Notes under the pieces: model-generated
The model's database searches: none
The model's input: the letters and a program-made list of their open reading frames with translations, nothing else
What the model was told of the DNA's origin: nothing
Made by a program: the position numbers and the translations under genes
DNA from: Gracilibacillus dipsosauri
GTDB taxonomy: Bacteria > Bacillota > Bacilli > Bacillales > Amphibacillaceae
Direction of reading: 5' to 3'
DNA length: 64,000 nucleotides
NCBI RefSeq assembly: GCF_003176895.1
Contig: NZ_QGTD01000005.1
Location: forward strand, 310,001 to 374,000
Shown: piece by piece, positions 24,692 through 33,039 of the stretch
Layout: every line of letters begins with the position of its first letter
Position numbering within the stretch: position 1 is the first letter of the stretch

Positions 24692-25164
24692 CTTTTTCCC
24701 TCCTTATGTTCGGATGCTTGATGGACAACGACTATGTCTTCATCCATCTCAAAAAATGGATCTTTCTCTTCATCCATTAGTTCTGTTTCATTTAATAACG
24801 CTGTTTCGTTTAATAGAGTCGTTTCCTCCAACAGAGCAGTTTCTTGATCAGCATCCTCTAATAATTCCGTTTGTGTGTGGGCATGTTGCTGCTGTTGTTG
24901 AGGCTCTATCTTCATTTCTTTACTACTTTCACTTGTATGATTAAGCTTTTTTAAGCGGATGCTACTAGAGGTATGGCCCTTTCCATCACCAATTTGAAAG
25001 GTTGCGTTATCGAGTTTTCGTTTTTTTCTACTAAAACGAACTCCTATTAAATCTTCTATTACATGACGGATATCAAGCTTGATAAATAACCAAATTGCGA
25101 TAGGAAGGGTGATGAGTGCACCAATAATTCCTCCATATAGCATGATTTGATACGTTAGTTCCAT
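24688..25164 (-). CDS. membrane protein with T-x-L-L phospho-acceptor-like ladder (158 aa)
   Basis: One N-terminal membrane helix (MLYGGIIGALITLPIAIWLF), a basic juxtamembrane stretch (RFSRKKRK), a Gln-rich spacer, then residues 98-133 with five T-x-L-[LM] motifs: TELL, TALL, TTLL, TALL and TELM. The last four Thr are spaced exactly six residues apart in an acidic context. The tail is acidic, then VVVHQASEHKEGKR. Lying between a Ser/Thr kinase gene and the giant surface protein gene, and downstream of an FHA gene, the ladder looks like a set of kinase substrates or FHA docking sites. That is inference; no known family is recognised. The ATG follows AGGAGGGGTGAT. Confidence 0.7.
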   Translation of the reverse strand: MELTYQIMLYGGIIGALITLPIAIWLFIKLDIRHVIEDLIGVRFSRKKRKLDNATFQIGDGKGHTSSSIRLKKLNHTSESSKEMKIEPQQQQQHAHTQTELLEDADQETALLEETTLLNETALLNETELMDEEKDPFFEMDEDIVVVHQASEHKEGKR

Positions 25165-25174
25165 ATCACCCCTC

Positions 25175-27115
25175 CTAAATGACTGAAATGTTTTGAAGTC
25201 TACGTTTTAGCTTTTCAAGACCCTTATCATCACGAACGTTTTCAATCTTCGTTAATTGCTGATAGTATTGTTTTACCTGCTTGAAATTTCTTTTTCCTTC
25301 TGACTTTCCTTGTTCTATATCTATCAATAAATTAATAAGCTTTAAATAGGCATGATCAGATTGTGGATATTCCTTAATCGTATCTTGATATTGCGTAATA
25401 GCGAGCGAGTCCTCACCCATATCATCATAAATATTCCCAATCGTTATCATGATATCTTCTTGATCTGGCACGCCTTCCAACAAGAGCTCTTCATACGCAT
25501 CCATTGCTTTTGTAAAATCCTCGCGGGCATTCGCTGTATTGCTAGACAATAAACCTCTACTATAGAAGGCTTGAGCAAGTTTACGCTCAAAGTCTTGCGC
25601 GAATCTTGTTGTAATATCTGGATTGCCTAATATTTCGACAATTGATTGCGCCTTTTCTAATATGTCAATCGCTTTCGTATTGGCATCCTCAATCTGTCCT
25701 TTGTAGGAGAGATAAATATTGGCGAGCACATTATAATTTTCGATTTTTCTCGTATTATTAGCTTGGGAGTCATTATATTGTTCAAAGCTTTCCAATTCTT
25801 CGGCAAACACTCCATAATCAATATTGAGCTGCCCCATTGTTTTTGCTAATATCTCATAATACTTAGCATCTGGTAATTCTTCTTGATCAATCTTTGTAAA
25901 ATATTGCTCCGCTTTCTTGTAATCTCTTAAATTATCAAAATATGTCATTCCGACCTGAAACAATACCTCATCATTTTTATCGATACCACCATAGCCTTCT
26001 TCGATATAGCCTTCTATATTGGAAAGTCCAAATTCAGTTTGATCTCTATTGATATAATAGTTTAGTAGTCTTATATAAGCATCTGCTCTATCTCGATCAA
26101 GTTTTATTGCCTCTGTAAGTTTAGAAGCTGCTTCTGTTTCCCCATCATCATAAAAGGTTTCGTTTGCTCTTTCTAATAAAGTTTTGTATTCCTGATACTG
26201 TTCTGTCTTCATGCCAGAGTAGCCAAAAACGGCAGTTCCTGTAAAAACAAAAAACAAAACTGTAGGTGCTAGAAAATAAGAGAGTCTTTTTACTAAAAAC
26301 TTTTTATAGCCTTGGGTAAGCTTGTCTATATTCATTAAATCGACATATAATTGCTCTACTTGCTGATATCTTTCTTCTGGCTCCACCTGAGTACATCGCT
26401 GTATAATGTATTCCAATCCTTCTGGCAGGGTGGAATCCCATGTTCGGATTGGTCTGATTTCAAAAGGAGGCTCGCTTAAGCTTTTACCAGTCACTAAATG
26501 ATAGAGGGTAACACCTAAACTGTAGATATCGGTGCGGTTATCTGTTTGCTTACCAGCAATTTGCTCGGGAGCAGCATATGCTTTTGTTCCCAAATTCGTC
26601 GTATCTGTGGAACTTTCTGACTTATACTCTCTGGCGATCCCGAAATCGATCAGTTTCACCTTTCCATCCGGGGTAAGCATAATATTGTCTGGCTTCATAT
26701 CTCGATAAATGATCGGATTGGGTTTTCGGTTATGTAAATAGGCTAATACATCACTTAATTGCTTCGCCCACTCCACCACTTCCTCGGCAGATACGCGATG
26801 TTCCCGCTCTAGCTTTTCTTTTAAGGACTCGCCTTCGATGTAATCCATCACAACATAAATACCATTTTTGGTCTCAATAATGTCATAGATTCGCGGTAAG
26901 GCTGGATGCTCTAACTTTTTTAACATATTGGCCTCAATGACAAGACTGTTGATTAAAATTTCATGATTGCTGTTACTTCTCTTTCGGATATCCTTGACTA
27001 CTAACGATTTCTTCAATCGACTATCCATTGCCAAATAGACGATACTCATTCCACCACGGCCAATTTCCTTTAATATCTCGTAACGTCCATCCACGATTGA
27101 GCCTATCTGTAACAA
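25175..27115 (-). CDS. membrane Ser/Thr protein kinase with extracytoplasmic TPR-like region
   Basis: A Hanks-type kinase. The start is TTG 27115, with AAAGGAGGGAG upstream. The kinase domain covers residues about 11-265: glycine loop GRGGMSIVYLA, Lys 41 in VVKDI, catalytic loop YRDMKPDN (Tyr replaces the usual His of HRD), DFG (157-159), AAPEQ (181-185). A membrane helix lies at about 281-300. It is followed by some 345 residues of helical repeats (YIRLLNYYINR, AEQYFTKIDQEELP, DSLAITQYQDTIKEYP) that read as tetratricopeptide-like, not as the PASTA repeats of PrkC. It lies next to two PP2C genes and an FHA gene and probably phosphorylates partners of the Tad apparatus. Confidence 0.9.
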   Translation of the reverse strand: MLQIGSIVDGRYEILKEIGRGGMSIVYLAMDSRLKKSLVVKDIRKRSNSNHEILINSLVIEANMLKKLEHPALPRIYDIIETKNGIYVVMDYIEGESLKEKLEREHRVSAEEVVEWAKQLSDVLAYLHNRKPNPIIYRDMKPDNIMLTPDGKVKLIDFGIAREYKSESSTDTTNLGTKAYAAPEQIAGKQTDNRTDIYSLGVTLYHLVTGKSLSEPPFEIRPIRTWDSTLPEGLEYIIQRCTQVEPEERYQQVEQLYVDLMNIDKLTQGYKKFLVKRLSYFLAPTVLFFVFTGTAVFGYSGMKTEQYQEYKTLLERANETFYDDGETEAASKLTEAIKLDRDRADAYIRLLNYYINRDQTEFGLSNIEGYIEEGYGGIDKNDEVLFQVGMTYFDNLRDYKKAEQYFTKIDQEELPDAKYYEILAKTMGQLNIDYGVFAEELESFEQYNDSQANNTRKIENYNVLANIYLSYKGQIEDANTKAIDILEKAQSIVEILGNPDITTRFAQDFERKLAQAFYSRGLLSSNTANAREDFTKAMDAYEELLLEGVPDQEDIMITIGNIYDDMGEDSLAITQYQDTIKEYPQSDHAYLKLINLLIDIEQGKSEGKRNFKQVKQYYQQLTKIENVRDDKGLEKLKRRLQNISVI

Positions 27116-27129
27116 ATTTCTCCCTCCTT

Positions 27130-27894
27130 TCACACAATATTGACAAGAACTGCTGTAATATCATCTGTTTCTTCTCGATCTCTCAAATTTTGCACAAGAG
27201 ACATGATGGCAGACTCCATATTTTCCTTCGAAAACGTAGAATAAGTAGTTATTCTATCCTTTATCTCTCGTTCTGTTAGTTTTTGATAGAAACCATCTGT
27301 ACAGAGTAGCAGAAGCTCGCCACCTGTCAGCAGTCCACTCGTTTTAACAACTTCTATTGTTGATTGAATACCTATACACTGAAGTAGTACATGCTTCTTC
27401 GGATGTGACTTTGCCTCTTCCAAGGTAATCATGCCTCGTTCCACTTCTCGTGCAACTAACGTTTGATCCTTTGTAAGCTGATAAATATCATCACTTAATA
27501 AATAGGCCCTACTGTCACCAACTTGAAAGGTATAATAGCTTTGATTAATAATGAAAATTGCCGTTAACGTGGAGCCCATTTTTAGCTGGTGCTGTTCGCC
27601 ATATTGTATTAACTGCTGATTGAGGTGTTCAATTTTATTCGTTAGGTGAAGCGGAATGTCCTCCTGATCGGATTGCAGTAAAATGGGAAGGGTTTGTTCG
27701 AACCAGTTCGCTAATCCCTCGACTAGCATTTTACTTGCTATTTCCCCTTCACTAAGTCCGCCCATACCATCACAAACGACAAATAAACCAACCTGACCAT
27801 TTTTTGTTCTTGCTGTTTTTATCATTAAGGCATCTTGATTTGCCTGTTTCGCTAAACCTTGTTCCGTTTTGTATGCTGTAATAAAAGGCACCAA
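27130..27894 (-). CDS. PP2C-family protein Ser/Thr phosphatase (first of two)
   Basis: 254 residues with metal-binding motifs of PPM/PP2C phosphatases: ANQDA near the N-terminus, VVCDGMGGLSEGEIAS (about residues 40-55), FQVGDSRAYLL, LLCTDGFYQ and the final TDDITAVLV. No transmembrane segment, so cytoplasmic. The start is TTG 27894, with AAGGA 7 bases upstream; GTG in the next codon is possible. It ends 14 bp before the kinase start, the classic phosphatase-kinase pairing, and should reverse that kinase's phosphorylations. Confidence 0.9.
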   Translation of the reverse strand: MVPFITAYKTEQGLAKQANQDALMIKTARTKNGQVGLFVVCDGMGGLSEGEIASKMLVEGLANWFEQTLPILLQSDQEDIPLHLTNKIEHLNQQLIQYGEQHQLKMGSTLTAIFIINQSYYTFQVGDSRAYLLSDDIYQLTKDQTLVAREVERGMITLEEAKSHPKKHVLLQCIGIQSTIEVVKTSGLLTGGELLLLCTDGFYQKLTEREIKDRITTYSTFSKENMESAIMSLVQNLRDREETDDITAVLVNIV

Positions 27895-27911
27895 TTCGCC
27901 ATCCTTTCCTT

Positions 27912-28733
27912 TTAATATTTTGGCGTTACAATGGATACCGTGATATTATCTGTAGCCCCTCTTTGATCCGCATCCTTAACCAGACAATCAGCAAATGACT
28001 GAAAGGTTTGATCAGATCCTTGCAAAGCCCTAAAGCCTTCTAATAATGCCTGTTTCGGATAAATATTATAAAAGCCATCACTACATAAAAAGAATGTATC
28101 CTGTTTGGAAAAACTTCCTTCCGTCATAAAAGGAGAAAAATCCTCTGTTATTCCCAAACATTGGAGTAATAGGTTTTTCTTAGGATGCTTTTCTGCTTCT
28201 TCTTCTGTTAAGAGATTCTTTTTAACCTGATCCATTACCCAAGAATGATCCTCTGTTAATTGGACTAATTGATAGTTTTCTTCCTGCTCTTGCTCAGGGT
28301 TTTCTGAGATTTGATAAATTCTGCTATCCCCAATATGGGTGATAAAGTATTGATTCTTATACAAGAACAGGATAGATGCGGTTGTTCCCATTTTGTTGCC
28401 TAGCTTCTCACCTTCAGAAATAAGCGTCGCATTCGCTTTCTGCAACAATTTGTCTATTTCGCTTGCTATTTTCGTAAAAGGATAAGGCAATGCTAGCATT
28501 GGAGGTACTTTTTTTCGAAACCATTTATCAATCATTGTCACAATGGTTTCACTAGCGACATCACCCGCGTCATATCCGCCCATACCATCTGCTACAACGG
28601 TAACTAGCATTTCATTTCCTTTACGATCCCTAATGGTGTTGATATAGACATTATCTTCATTTGATTGTCGGACTGAACCTGTATGTGTGGAGATACCATA
28701 AAACCAATTTTGTTTCCTTTTTCTCATAAGCAT
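27912..28733 (-). CDS. PP2C-family protein Ser/Thr phosphatase (second of two)
   Basis: 273 residues. PP2C motifs are SNEDNVYI, VVADGMGGYDAGDVASE, THIGDSRIYQI, FLCSDGFYN and ATDNITVSIV. It has a slightly basic N-terminus (MLMRKRKQNWFYGIST). Its ATG overlaps the TAA of the upstream FHA gene by one base, so translation is coupled. It is clearly paralogous to the phosphatase at 27130-27894 but diverged: the linker before LTEDHSWVMDQV contains an acidic insertion (NPEQEQEENY). Two PP2C enzymes beside one kinase is more than the usual one-to-one arrangement, which suggests distinct substrates or locations. Confidence 0.9.
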   Translation of the reverse strand: MLMRKRKQNWFYGISTHTGSVRQSNEDNVYINTIRDRKGNEMLVTVVADGMGGYDAGDVASETIVTMIDKWFRKKVPPMLALPYPFTKIASEIDKLLQKANATLISEGEKLGNKMGTTASILFLYKNQYFITHIGDSRIYQISENPEQEQEENYQLVQLTEDHSWVMDQVKKNLLTEEEAEKHPKKNLLLQCLGITEDFSPFMTEGSFSKQDTFFLCSDGFYNIYPKQALLEGFRALQGSDQTFQSFADCLVKDADQRGATDNITVSIVTPKY

Positions 28734-30253
28734 TATCCTTTGTGGAAGGTGTACGAGATTTTTGCAAGTTTAATTGTATCTCCATCATTTAAGGAATAAG
28801 GTTTATAGGCTACTAGTTTCTCCCCATTTAACTTTGTTCCATTTTTCGATCCAAGGTCCTTTACTGCAAATGAAGTACCATCTGTGTTGATTTCAATATG
28901 TGTTCTGGAAACGCCAACCGTATCTTCAAAATAGCTCACGGAGGATTGATTTCTACCGATGATAAATGAATCTCCTGTGATGTTAATTCTTTCCGTTTGC
29001 CCATTACGAGAGATCTCCAAATAGGCTAAAGTGCTTACTTGCTCATCTTGATCTTCTAGCATTGCTGTTGCCTCTGGTTGTGACAATAGCGTAGTTTCTT
29101 GATGTAAATTTTGAAAATAATTTTCACTATTTACCGCTCTTGCCATTGGCTGTTCCATCGGCTTCGGTGCTTCTAGTTCCTGTTCGTCGATTTTTCTTGG
29201 ACTAAAACCTTGCTTACGTTTTGATTGTTTGGGCTTTGTATCCATTTCTTCTTCTATATCTTCAGCTTCATTACTCCCTTTTCCATATACCGCCAAGAAA
29301 TAATATCCAGCTGCAACTACCGCAATGGATAAACCAGAACAAATATATAGCATTCCCTCACTAGGTATACTTGTATAAAGCTTCCATATAATAGCGAAAG
29401 CAAGGAATCCAAGACAGAGAATAACTATGAGACTTGGTCCTTCTTTCTCTTCCTGTTGATTTTTTACTGGTTTCTTTTCCTTTTGTTTGGCTGCCGCTTT
29501 TTTCACCGGCGTTTTCTTGGTTGGTTTTTTCTGAATAGGCTCTTCTTTCGGTTCAGGTTTTTTCTCTATTTTCTCTTGTCGAGGTGTTTGTGGAGAAGAA
29601 TATTGAATTTTCTTTATTTCACTTGGTTGAGCTGCGACAGGTGTCGGAGCTGGTGTTACTAGTTGTTTACTGTTTTTTCTCAATATATTCAATTTATTCA
29701 AGAGATCCTTTAATTGGAAATCGGATCCATTAAAATAGCTCGTAAGTTGTTGAACCCCATCCCCAGACAATGATTTCACATATCCGACCAATTGGAAAAA
29801 TAATTCTCTAAATTCTGCATGTAAATCAGGCTTCTGATCTAGTTGCTTTAAAGGAATATAGGCTAAGTAAACTTCTTTTACATCATTCTCCACAAAAATA
29901 AAGCTATCTTTTAATACAAAATGCTGTTCGTTGAGCATAAACTCTTTACTGGCTTCTATAGTGGAGCCAATTCGATAAAGCAACTCATATAGTTCACTCA
30001 TCGTTAACGATCTTTCTCTTACATATTGGGAGAGCATTTTTTTCGAGGAAATATCATAATAAAACTTCACATTAAAGTCTATCTCCTGCACCTCAAGTGG
30101 CAACACATGATCTATCGTATTAGAACTCATCATGTTCACTTGAATTTTGGCTAGCTCATCACTTTGTATCGAAGGATCTTCTCGATGGATTGTCATAAAA
30201 TGGCCATTTTGTTGTTCAAAGTCACATGTTAAGCCATATATCGTTTCATTCAT
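28733..30253 (-). CDS. FHA-domain membrane protein with DUF6382-like N-terminus
   Basis: 506 residues. Residues 1-about 200 resemble the DUF6382 domain found with FHA proteins (NVKFYYDISSKKMLSQYVRE and later RELFFQLVGYVKSL). A long Lys/Pro/Glu-rich linker follows (about 200-275), then two membrane helices (SLIVILCLGFLAFAIIWKLY and LYICSGLSIAVVAAGYYFLA). Next is a linker containing QETTLLSQPEATAML, and a C-terminal FHA domain (about 415-506) with FIIGRNQSS, VSRTHIEI and DLGSKNGTKLNG, which binds phosphothreonine. The ETTLL in its own linker echoes the T-x-L-L ladder of the protein at 24688-25164. It probably reads the kinase signal at the membrane. Confidence 0.88.
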   Translation of the reverse strand: MNETIYGLTCDFEQQNGHFMTIHREDPSIQSDELAKIQVNMMSSNTIDHVLPLEVQEIDFNVKFYYDISSKKMLSQYVRERSLTMSELYELLYRIGSTIEASKEFMLNEQHFVLKDSFIFVENDVKEVYLAYIPLKQLDQKPDLHAEFRELFFQLVGYVKSLSGDGVQQLTSYFNGSDFQLKDLLNKLNILRKNSKQLVTPAPTPVAAQPSEIKKIQYSSPQTPRQEKIEKKPEPKEEPIQKKPTKKTPVKKAAAKQKEKKPVKNQQEEKEGPSLIVILCLGFLAFAIIWKLYTSIPSEGMLYICSGLSIAVVAAGYYFLAVYGKGSNEAEDIEEEMDTKPKQSKRKQGFSPRKIDEQELEAPKPMEQPMARAVNSENYFQNLHQETTLLSQPEATAMLEDQDEQVSTLAYLEISRNGQTERINITGDSFIIGRNQSSVSYFEDTVGVSRTHIEINTDGTSFAVKDLGSKNGTKLNGEKLVAYKPYSLNDGDTIKLAKISYTFHKG

Positions 30254-30303
30254 TTATTATCTCCTCTCTCTAACTTGTAGAAAGTTTCTTTTTCTCTTGC
30301 CTA

Positions 30304-30894
30304 TTAATTTGCCTCCTCAGGGGTGAATTCCCACGTTACGGAAGTAGCCAAATTGTCTAATGCACCGTAGTTAAGGACTAACCGATAAAATTCTGATTCA
30401 CTTGTATCAAATACGAATTCTCCTTCAGCTGTGTCTCCAGGAGCAATCTCATCAGGTAATTGTTTTACAGAATCGAAAAATTCATTGCCTTGCAAAAGGT
30501 CTTGGTCATCAAAAAGATCGGCCCAATAAACATCTTCACCTCTTAAAGGTTCCTCTCCTACGTTTTTGACACTAAAATCAACGACTATAAAAACATCATT
30601 CATTAATTTTTCTCCATGAAAATCCTCTAGTAACTTAAAGGAATGTAAGGTCATCTCATAATCGCCAAAATTACTTTCTACTTTTCCCGTCTCCCCTATT
30701 TTGAGAATATCTTCATTACTAGTAGATAAGGAATCCTCTTGATCAGTTGAAGATGTACTTGAATCTTCGTTATTCTTTTTTTCTGATGATACTTCTTTTG
30801 TATTATCTACATTGGCCCCCTCGTCAACCGAACTACACCCTACTAATAATCCTGCTACTATGATTGCTATAATAATCCACTTTAACTTTGACAT
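30304..30894 (-). CDS. lipoprotein with DUF4352-like domain (1 of 3 in this block)
   Basis: 196 residues. The signal peptide ends in the lipobox LVGC (MSKLKWIIIAIIVAGLLVGC). A low-complexity Ser/Glu/Asp spacer (about residues 24-60) is followed by a beta-sandwich of DUF4352 type: LKIGETGKVESNFGDYEMTL, VFIVVDFSVKNVGEEPLRGE, and a terminal strand YRLVLNYGALDN. DUF4352 domains are extracellular and Ig-like, with roles known only case by case. The ATG follows GGAGGAATTTGA. It lies between the prepilin peptidase and FHA genes. It is closest to the copy at 33040-33666; both end in a TWEF motif. Confidence 0.78.
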   Translation of the reverse strand: MSKLKWIIIAIIVAGLLVGCSSVDEGANVDNTKEVSSEKKNNEDSSTSSTDQEDSLSTSNEDILKIGETGKVESNFGDYEMTLHSFKLLEDFHGEKLMNDVFIVVDFSVKNVGEEPLRGEDVYWADLFDDQDLLQGNEFFDSVKQLPDEIAPGDTAEGEFVFDTSESEFYRLVLNYGALDNLATSVTWEFTPEEAN

Positions 30895-30936
30895 TCAAAT
30901 TCCTCCATTTCTAGTTGAGCCAATTTGTATACTTTT

Positions 30937-31452
30937 TTAAAAATAATACATTGTCAACACTATCCCTGGTACAACAGCATACATAAAGGGATATTGTTTA
31001 ATTTTCAGCTCTAGAAAAGCTTCCATGGAAAGCTTTGGTTCCTTCTTAAATATTGTTAACACCCATCGATAAATATAGAAAATAAACTTCTTTATTACTC
31101 TAAACTTGAAAAAAATGATAATAATTAGACTTATTAGACCGGCAAAAATGATAGAATAAAGAATTCCATATAGAGAAAATTCCATTCCCATAATTGCTCC
31201 AACACCAGCAAATAGTTTGACATCACCTGCGGCTAATGCCTTAAAGAGGTATAATAATAATAAGACTAAGACGCTTACCACTAAGCCAAGTAATGAGAAA
31301 AGCAAACCACCAATTAATCCTGTAATAACATGATAAGCCAACCCGACAATTACCCCTGAAACGGTTAACCAATTAGGAATTTTATTGAAGCGAACATCCA
31401 TAATGAAAGCAATCAAAATATAAAGAATTAATAGATAAAACTGTAATGACAT
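30937..31452 (-). CDS. tadV: A24-type prepilin peptidase (TadV/CpaA-like)
   Basis: A membrane aspartic peptidase that cleaves the leader of Flp-type prepilins. The start is ATG 31452, with GAAAGGAAATT upstream; a farther in-frame start at 31500 would add a basic stretch without hydrophobic character. Seen: six hydrophobic helices, the first catalytic Asp in IMDVRFNKIPNWLT and the second in ALAAGDVKLFAGVGAIMG, the GxGD-type site of family A24. There is no N-terminal methylase domain, as in TadV. About 172 residues. It matches the pilin at 36814-36996 and the TadE-like genes of the same cluster. Confidence 0.88.
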   Translation of the reverse strand: MSLQFYLLILYILIAFIMDVRFNKIPNWLTVSGVIVGLAYHVITGLIGGLLFSLLGLVVSVLVLLLLYLFKALAAGDVKLFAGVGAIMGMEFSLYGILYSIIFAGLISLIIIIFFKFRVIKKFIFYIYRWVLTIFKKEPKLSMEAFLELKIKQYPFMYAVVPGIVLTMYYF

Positions 31453-31468
31453 ATAGATAATTTCCTTT

Positions 31469-32065
31469 CTATGATCCGATCCATGCTTTTTCTTTCGCAT
31501 GTTTTTCTATAATGAATGTTTTCTCAATAAAGGGAATTGGTAAATCTAACTCATATTGAGTGGTTAATTCGACATATTTGTCTCCACCACTCGCAAACAC
31601 ATTTGGTAGCTTTGCTGTAGTAACCTTGACATTATCTGCTTCTACAATGTTCATCTCATCCTCGGTCTGGAGATAGTGCTTAACAATCGGATTAAGTACA
31701 GCTGCACTTGCTGAATCGAGAGTTTGTCCTACTTTTTCTTTGATGCTATTATAGGTGTCTTCGCCAAGACTATCTTTTACGGACTGCTCAATCAAATCTA
31801 AGTTCTCTGAAACACCAGCTTCAAGTTCCCTATATATTTCATTTCCTTGTGCCAGTGTATGCACCTCATCTACTAGAACCTGTGCAGGATACAATTGTGT
31901 AGCGATTTGTTTTGCTGTTTCCGATGTTGCTCGATTAATTGCAATGTCTACTAAAGCGAATTTGATCATATAAATAAGAAATACTAAGAAAAGGATAAAG
32001 AATGGCATCACAATTGCTGCTTCCAATGTTATACTTCCATCCTCTTTTCGTAAAAATCGCTTCAT
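31469..32065 (-). CDS. TadE-like pseudopilin
   Basis: 198 residues. The N-terminal KEDGSITLEAAIVMPFFILF has the Gly-Ser-x-x-x-Glu pattern and hydrophobic helix of TadE-family minor pilins, a likely prepilin peptidase substrate. The rest (LDLIEQSVKDSLGEDTYNSI, later YVELTTQYELDLPIPFIEKT) is extracytoplasmic. The start is ATG 32065 after GGGAGGTGACAGA. It ends just upstream of the prepilin peptidase gene with a 16-bp gap. It is a separate locus from the other TadE-like gene at 36153-36779, so the machine carries at least two minor pilins. Confidence 0.82.
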   Translation of the reverse strand: MKRFLRKEDGSITLEAAIVMPFFILFLVFLIYMIKFALVDIAINRATSETAKQIATQLYPAQVLVDEVHTLAQGNEIYRELEAGVSENLDLIEQSVKDSLGEDTYNSIKEKVGQTLDSASAAVLNPIVKHYLQTEDEMNIVEADNVKVTTAKLPNVFASGGDKYVELTTQYELDLPIPFIEKTFIIEKHAKEKAWIGS

Positions 32066-32153
32066 TCTGTCACCTCCCGGCTGAGTATAGGATATCCTTA
32101 TACTAATAAGCTTGATTAAATCATGATAAAATAAAGGTTTCTATATTAGACTT

Positions 32154-32250
32154 CCTTTTATTTTTACGTTAAGTCACTAGTGATAAGAGGAAGTCATTTA
32201 ACGTGAAAATAAAAGGATCAGAGTGATGATAAATCGTTAGTCATCACTCC
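32154..32250 (-). terminator. double hairpin, probable terminator between lipoprotein and TadE-like genes
   Basis: Nearest to the lipoprotein stop is a 9-bp stem GAGTGATGA / TCATCACTC (32221-32249). Next is a longer inverted repeat, CCTTTTATTTTTACGTTAA (32154-32172) against TTAACGTGAAAATAAAAGG (32198-32216). The minus-strand transcript has a T-rich segment between them. Confidence 0.55.
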
Positions 32251-32258
32251 CTCCAATA

Positions 32259-32903
32259 TTACTCAGCGCTCGATTGTTCATCTTTAAAGAGTAGGAAATA
32301 GTCATCAAAGAAATGAACTCTATAGTAATCAGATTCGTTTACATCATAAACAATATCTCCTGTACTTATTCCACCTTCTTTTGGTGTTAATTCTAACTCT
32401 AGTTCTTCCCTTTCGTTTTGGACGGAATCACCTTCACTATCCTCAAGGTGTGATTGTATAAACATTGCTTCATAATTATATTCATCTATTAAATTTTCAA
32501 TAGTAATATTGACTAATAGGAATCTATCGTTTTCTGGTTTAACTCCATTTAGTTCTTCTACAAATTCAAATGAATTCACAGTTAGTTTTACGTGATCATG
32601 TGTTATATCGTTTCTTTCAAATTCTGTAGTATCTCCTACTCCTAAATCATCGGGATAACGCTCCAATACGCCATCTTTTGACTCTTGAGAAAACTCTTCA
32701 TCACTCTCTTCTTTTTCCGAATTTTCTTCCATATCACCTGTATTCTCGTTTTCCTCTGGCTCTTCATTCACTTCTTCAACAGGCTCATTATTTTCTTGCT
32801 CATTCTCATTAGCTGTTTGTTCTGTTCCTTCATCAGAGTTGCATCCAATTAATACTACAGCTATTAGTAAAGCTATCATGATTAACCTTAAGTTCTTCAT
32901 CAT
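32259..32903 (-). CDS. lipoprotein with DUF4352-like domain (2 of 3)
   Basis: 214 residues. The lipobox is VLIGC (MMKNLRLIMIALLIAVVLIG, then C). A strikingly acidic spacer of about 60 residues (Glu/Asn-rich, EENENTGDMEENSEKEESDE) is followed by a domain with LGVGDTTEFERNDITHDHVK, then FLLVNITIENLIDEYNY and a final YRVHFFDDYFLLF. It is the most diverged of the three lipoproteins here: it lacks the TWEF end and the GETG turn reads GDTT. The ATG follows GAAGGAGAGAAGTGA. Hairpins on both sides suggest it can be transcribed as a single unit inside the Tad block. Confidence 0.75.
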   Translation of the reverse strand: MMKNLRLIMIALLIAVVLIGCNSDEGTEQTANENEQENNEPVEEVNEEPEENENTGDMEENSEKEESDEEFSQESKDGVLERYPDDLGVGDTTEFERNDITHDHVKLTVNSFEFVEELNGVKPENDRFLLVNITIENLIDEYNYEAMFIQSHLEDSEGDSVQNEREELELELTPKEGGISTGDIVYDVNESDYYRVHFFDDYFLLFKDEQSSAE

Positions 32904-33003
32904 TCACTTCTCTCCTTCTCTATTATTTTAGAAAGGTGTTTTATTTTCAGCTTTAATTACTTCATATTGAAATAATCAAAAATAAGAATAAAATACGGAT
33001 AAT

Positions 33004-33032
33004 GGAGTGATGGAATGTTTATCCACCACTCC
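33004..33032 (-). terminator. hairpin after lipoprotein gene 33040-33666
   Basis: Stem GGAGTG / CACTCC flanked by TGAT and ATCC pairing. A T-rich sequence follows about 10 bases later on the minus strand (TATTTTATT). Moderately convincing. Confidence 0.45.
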
Positions 33033-33039
33033 GTTAAGA

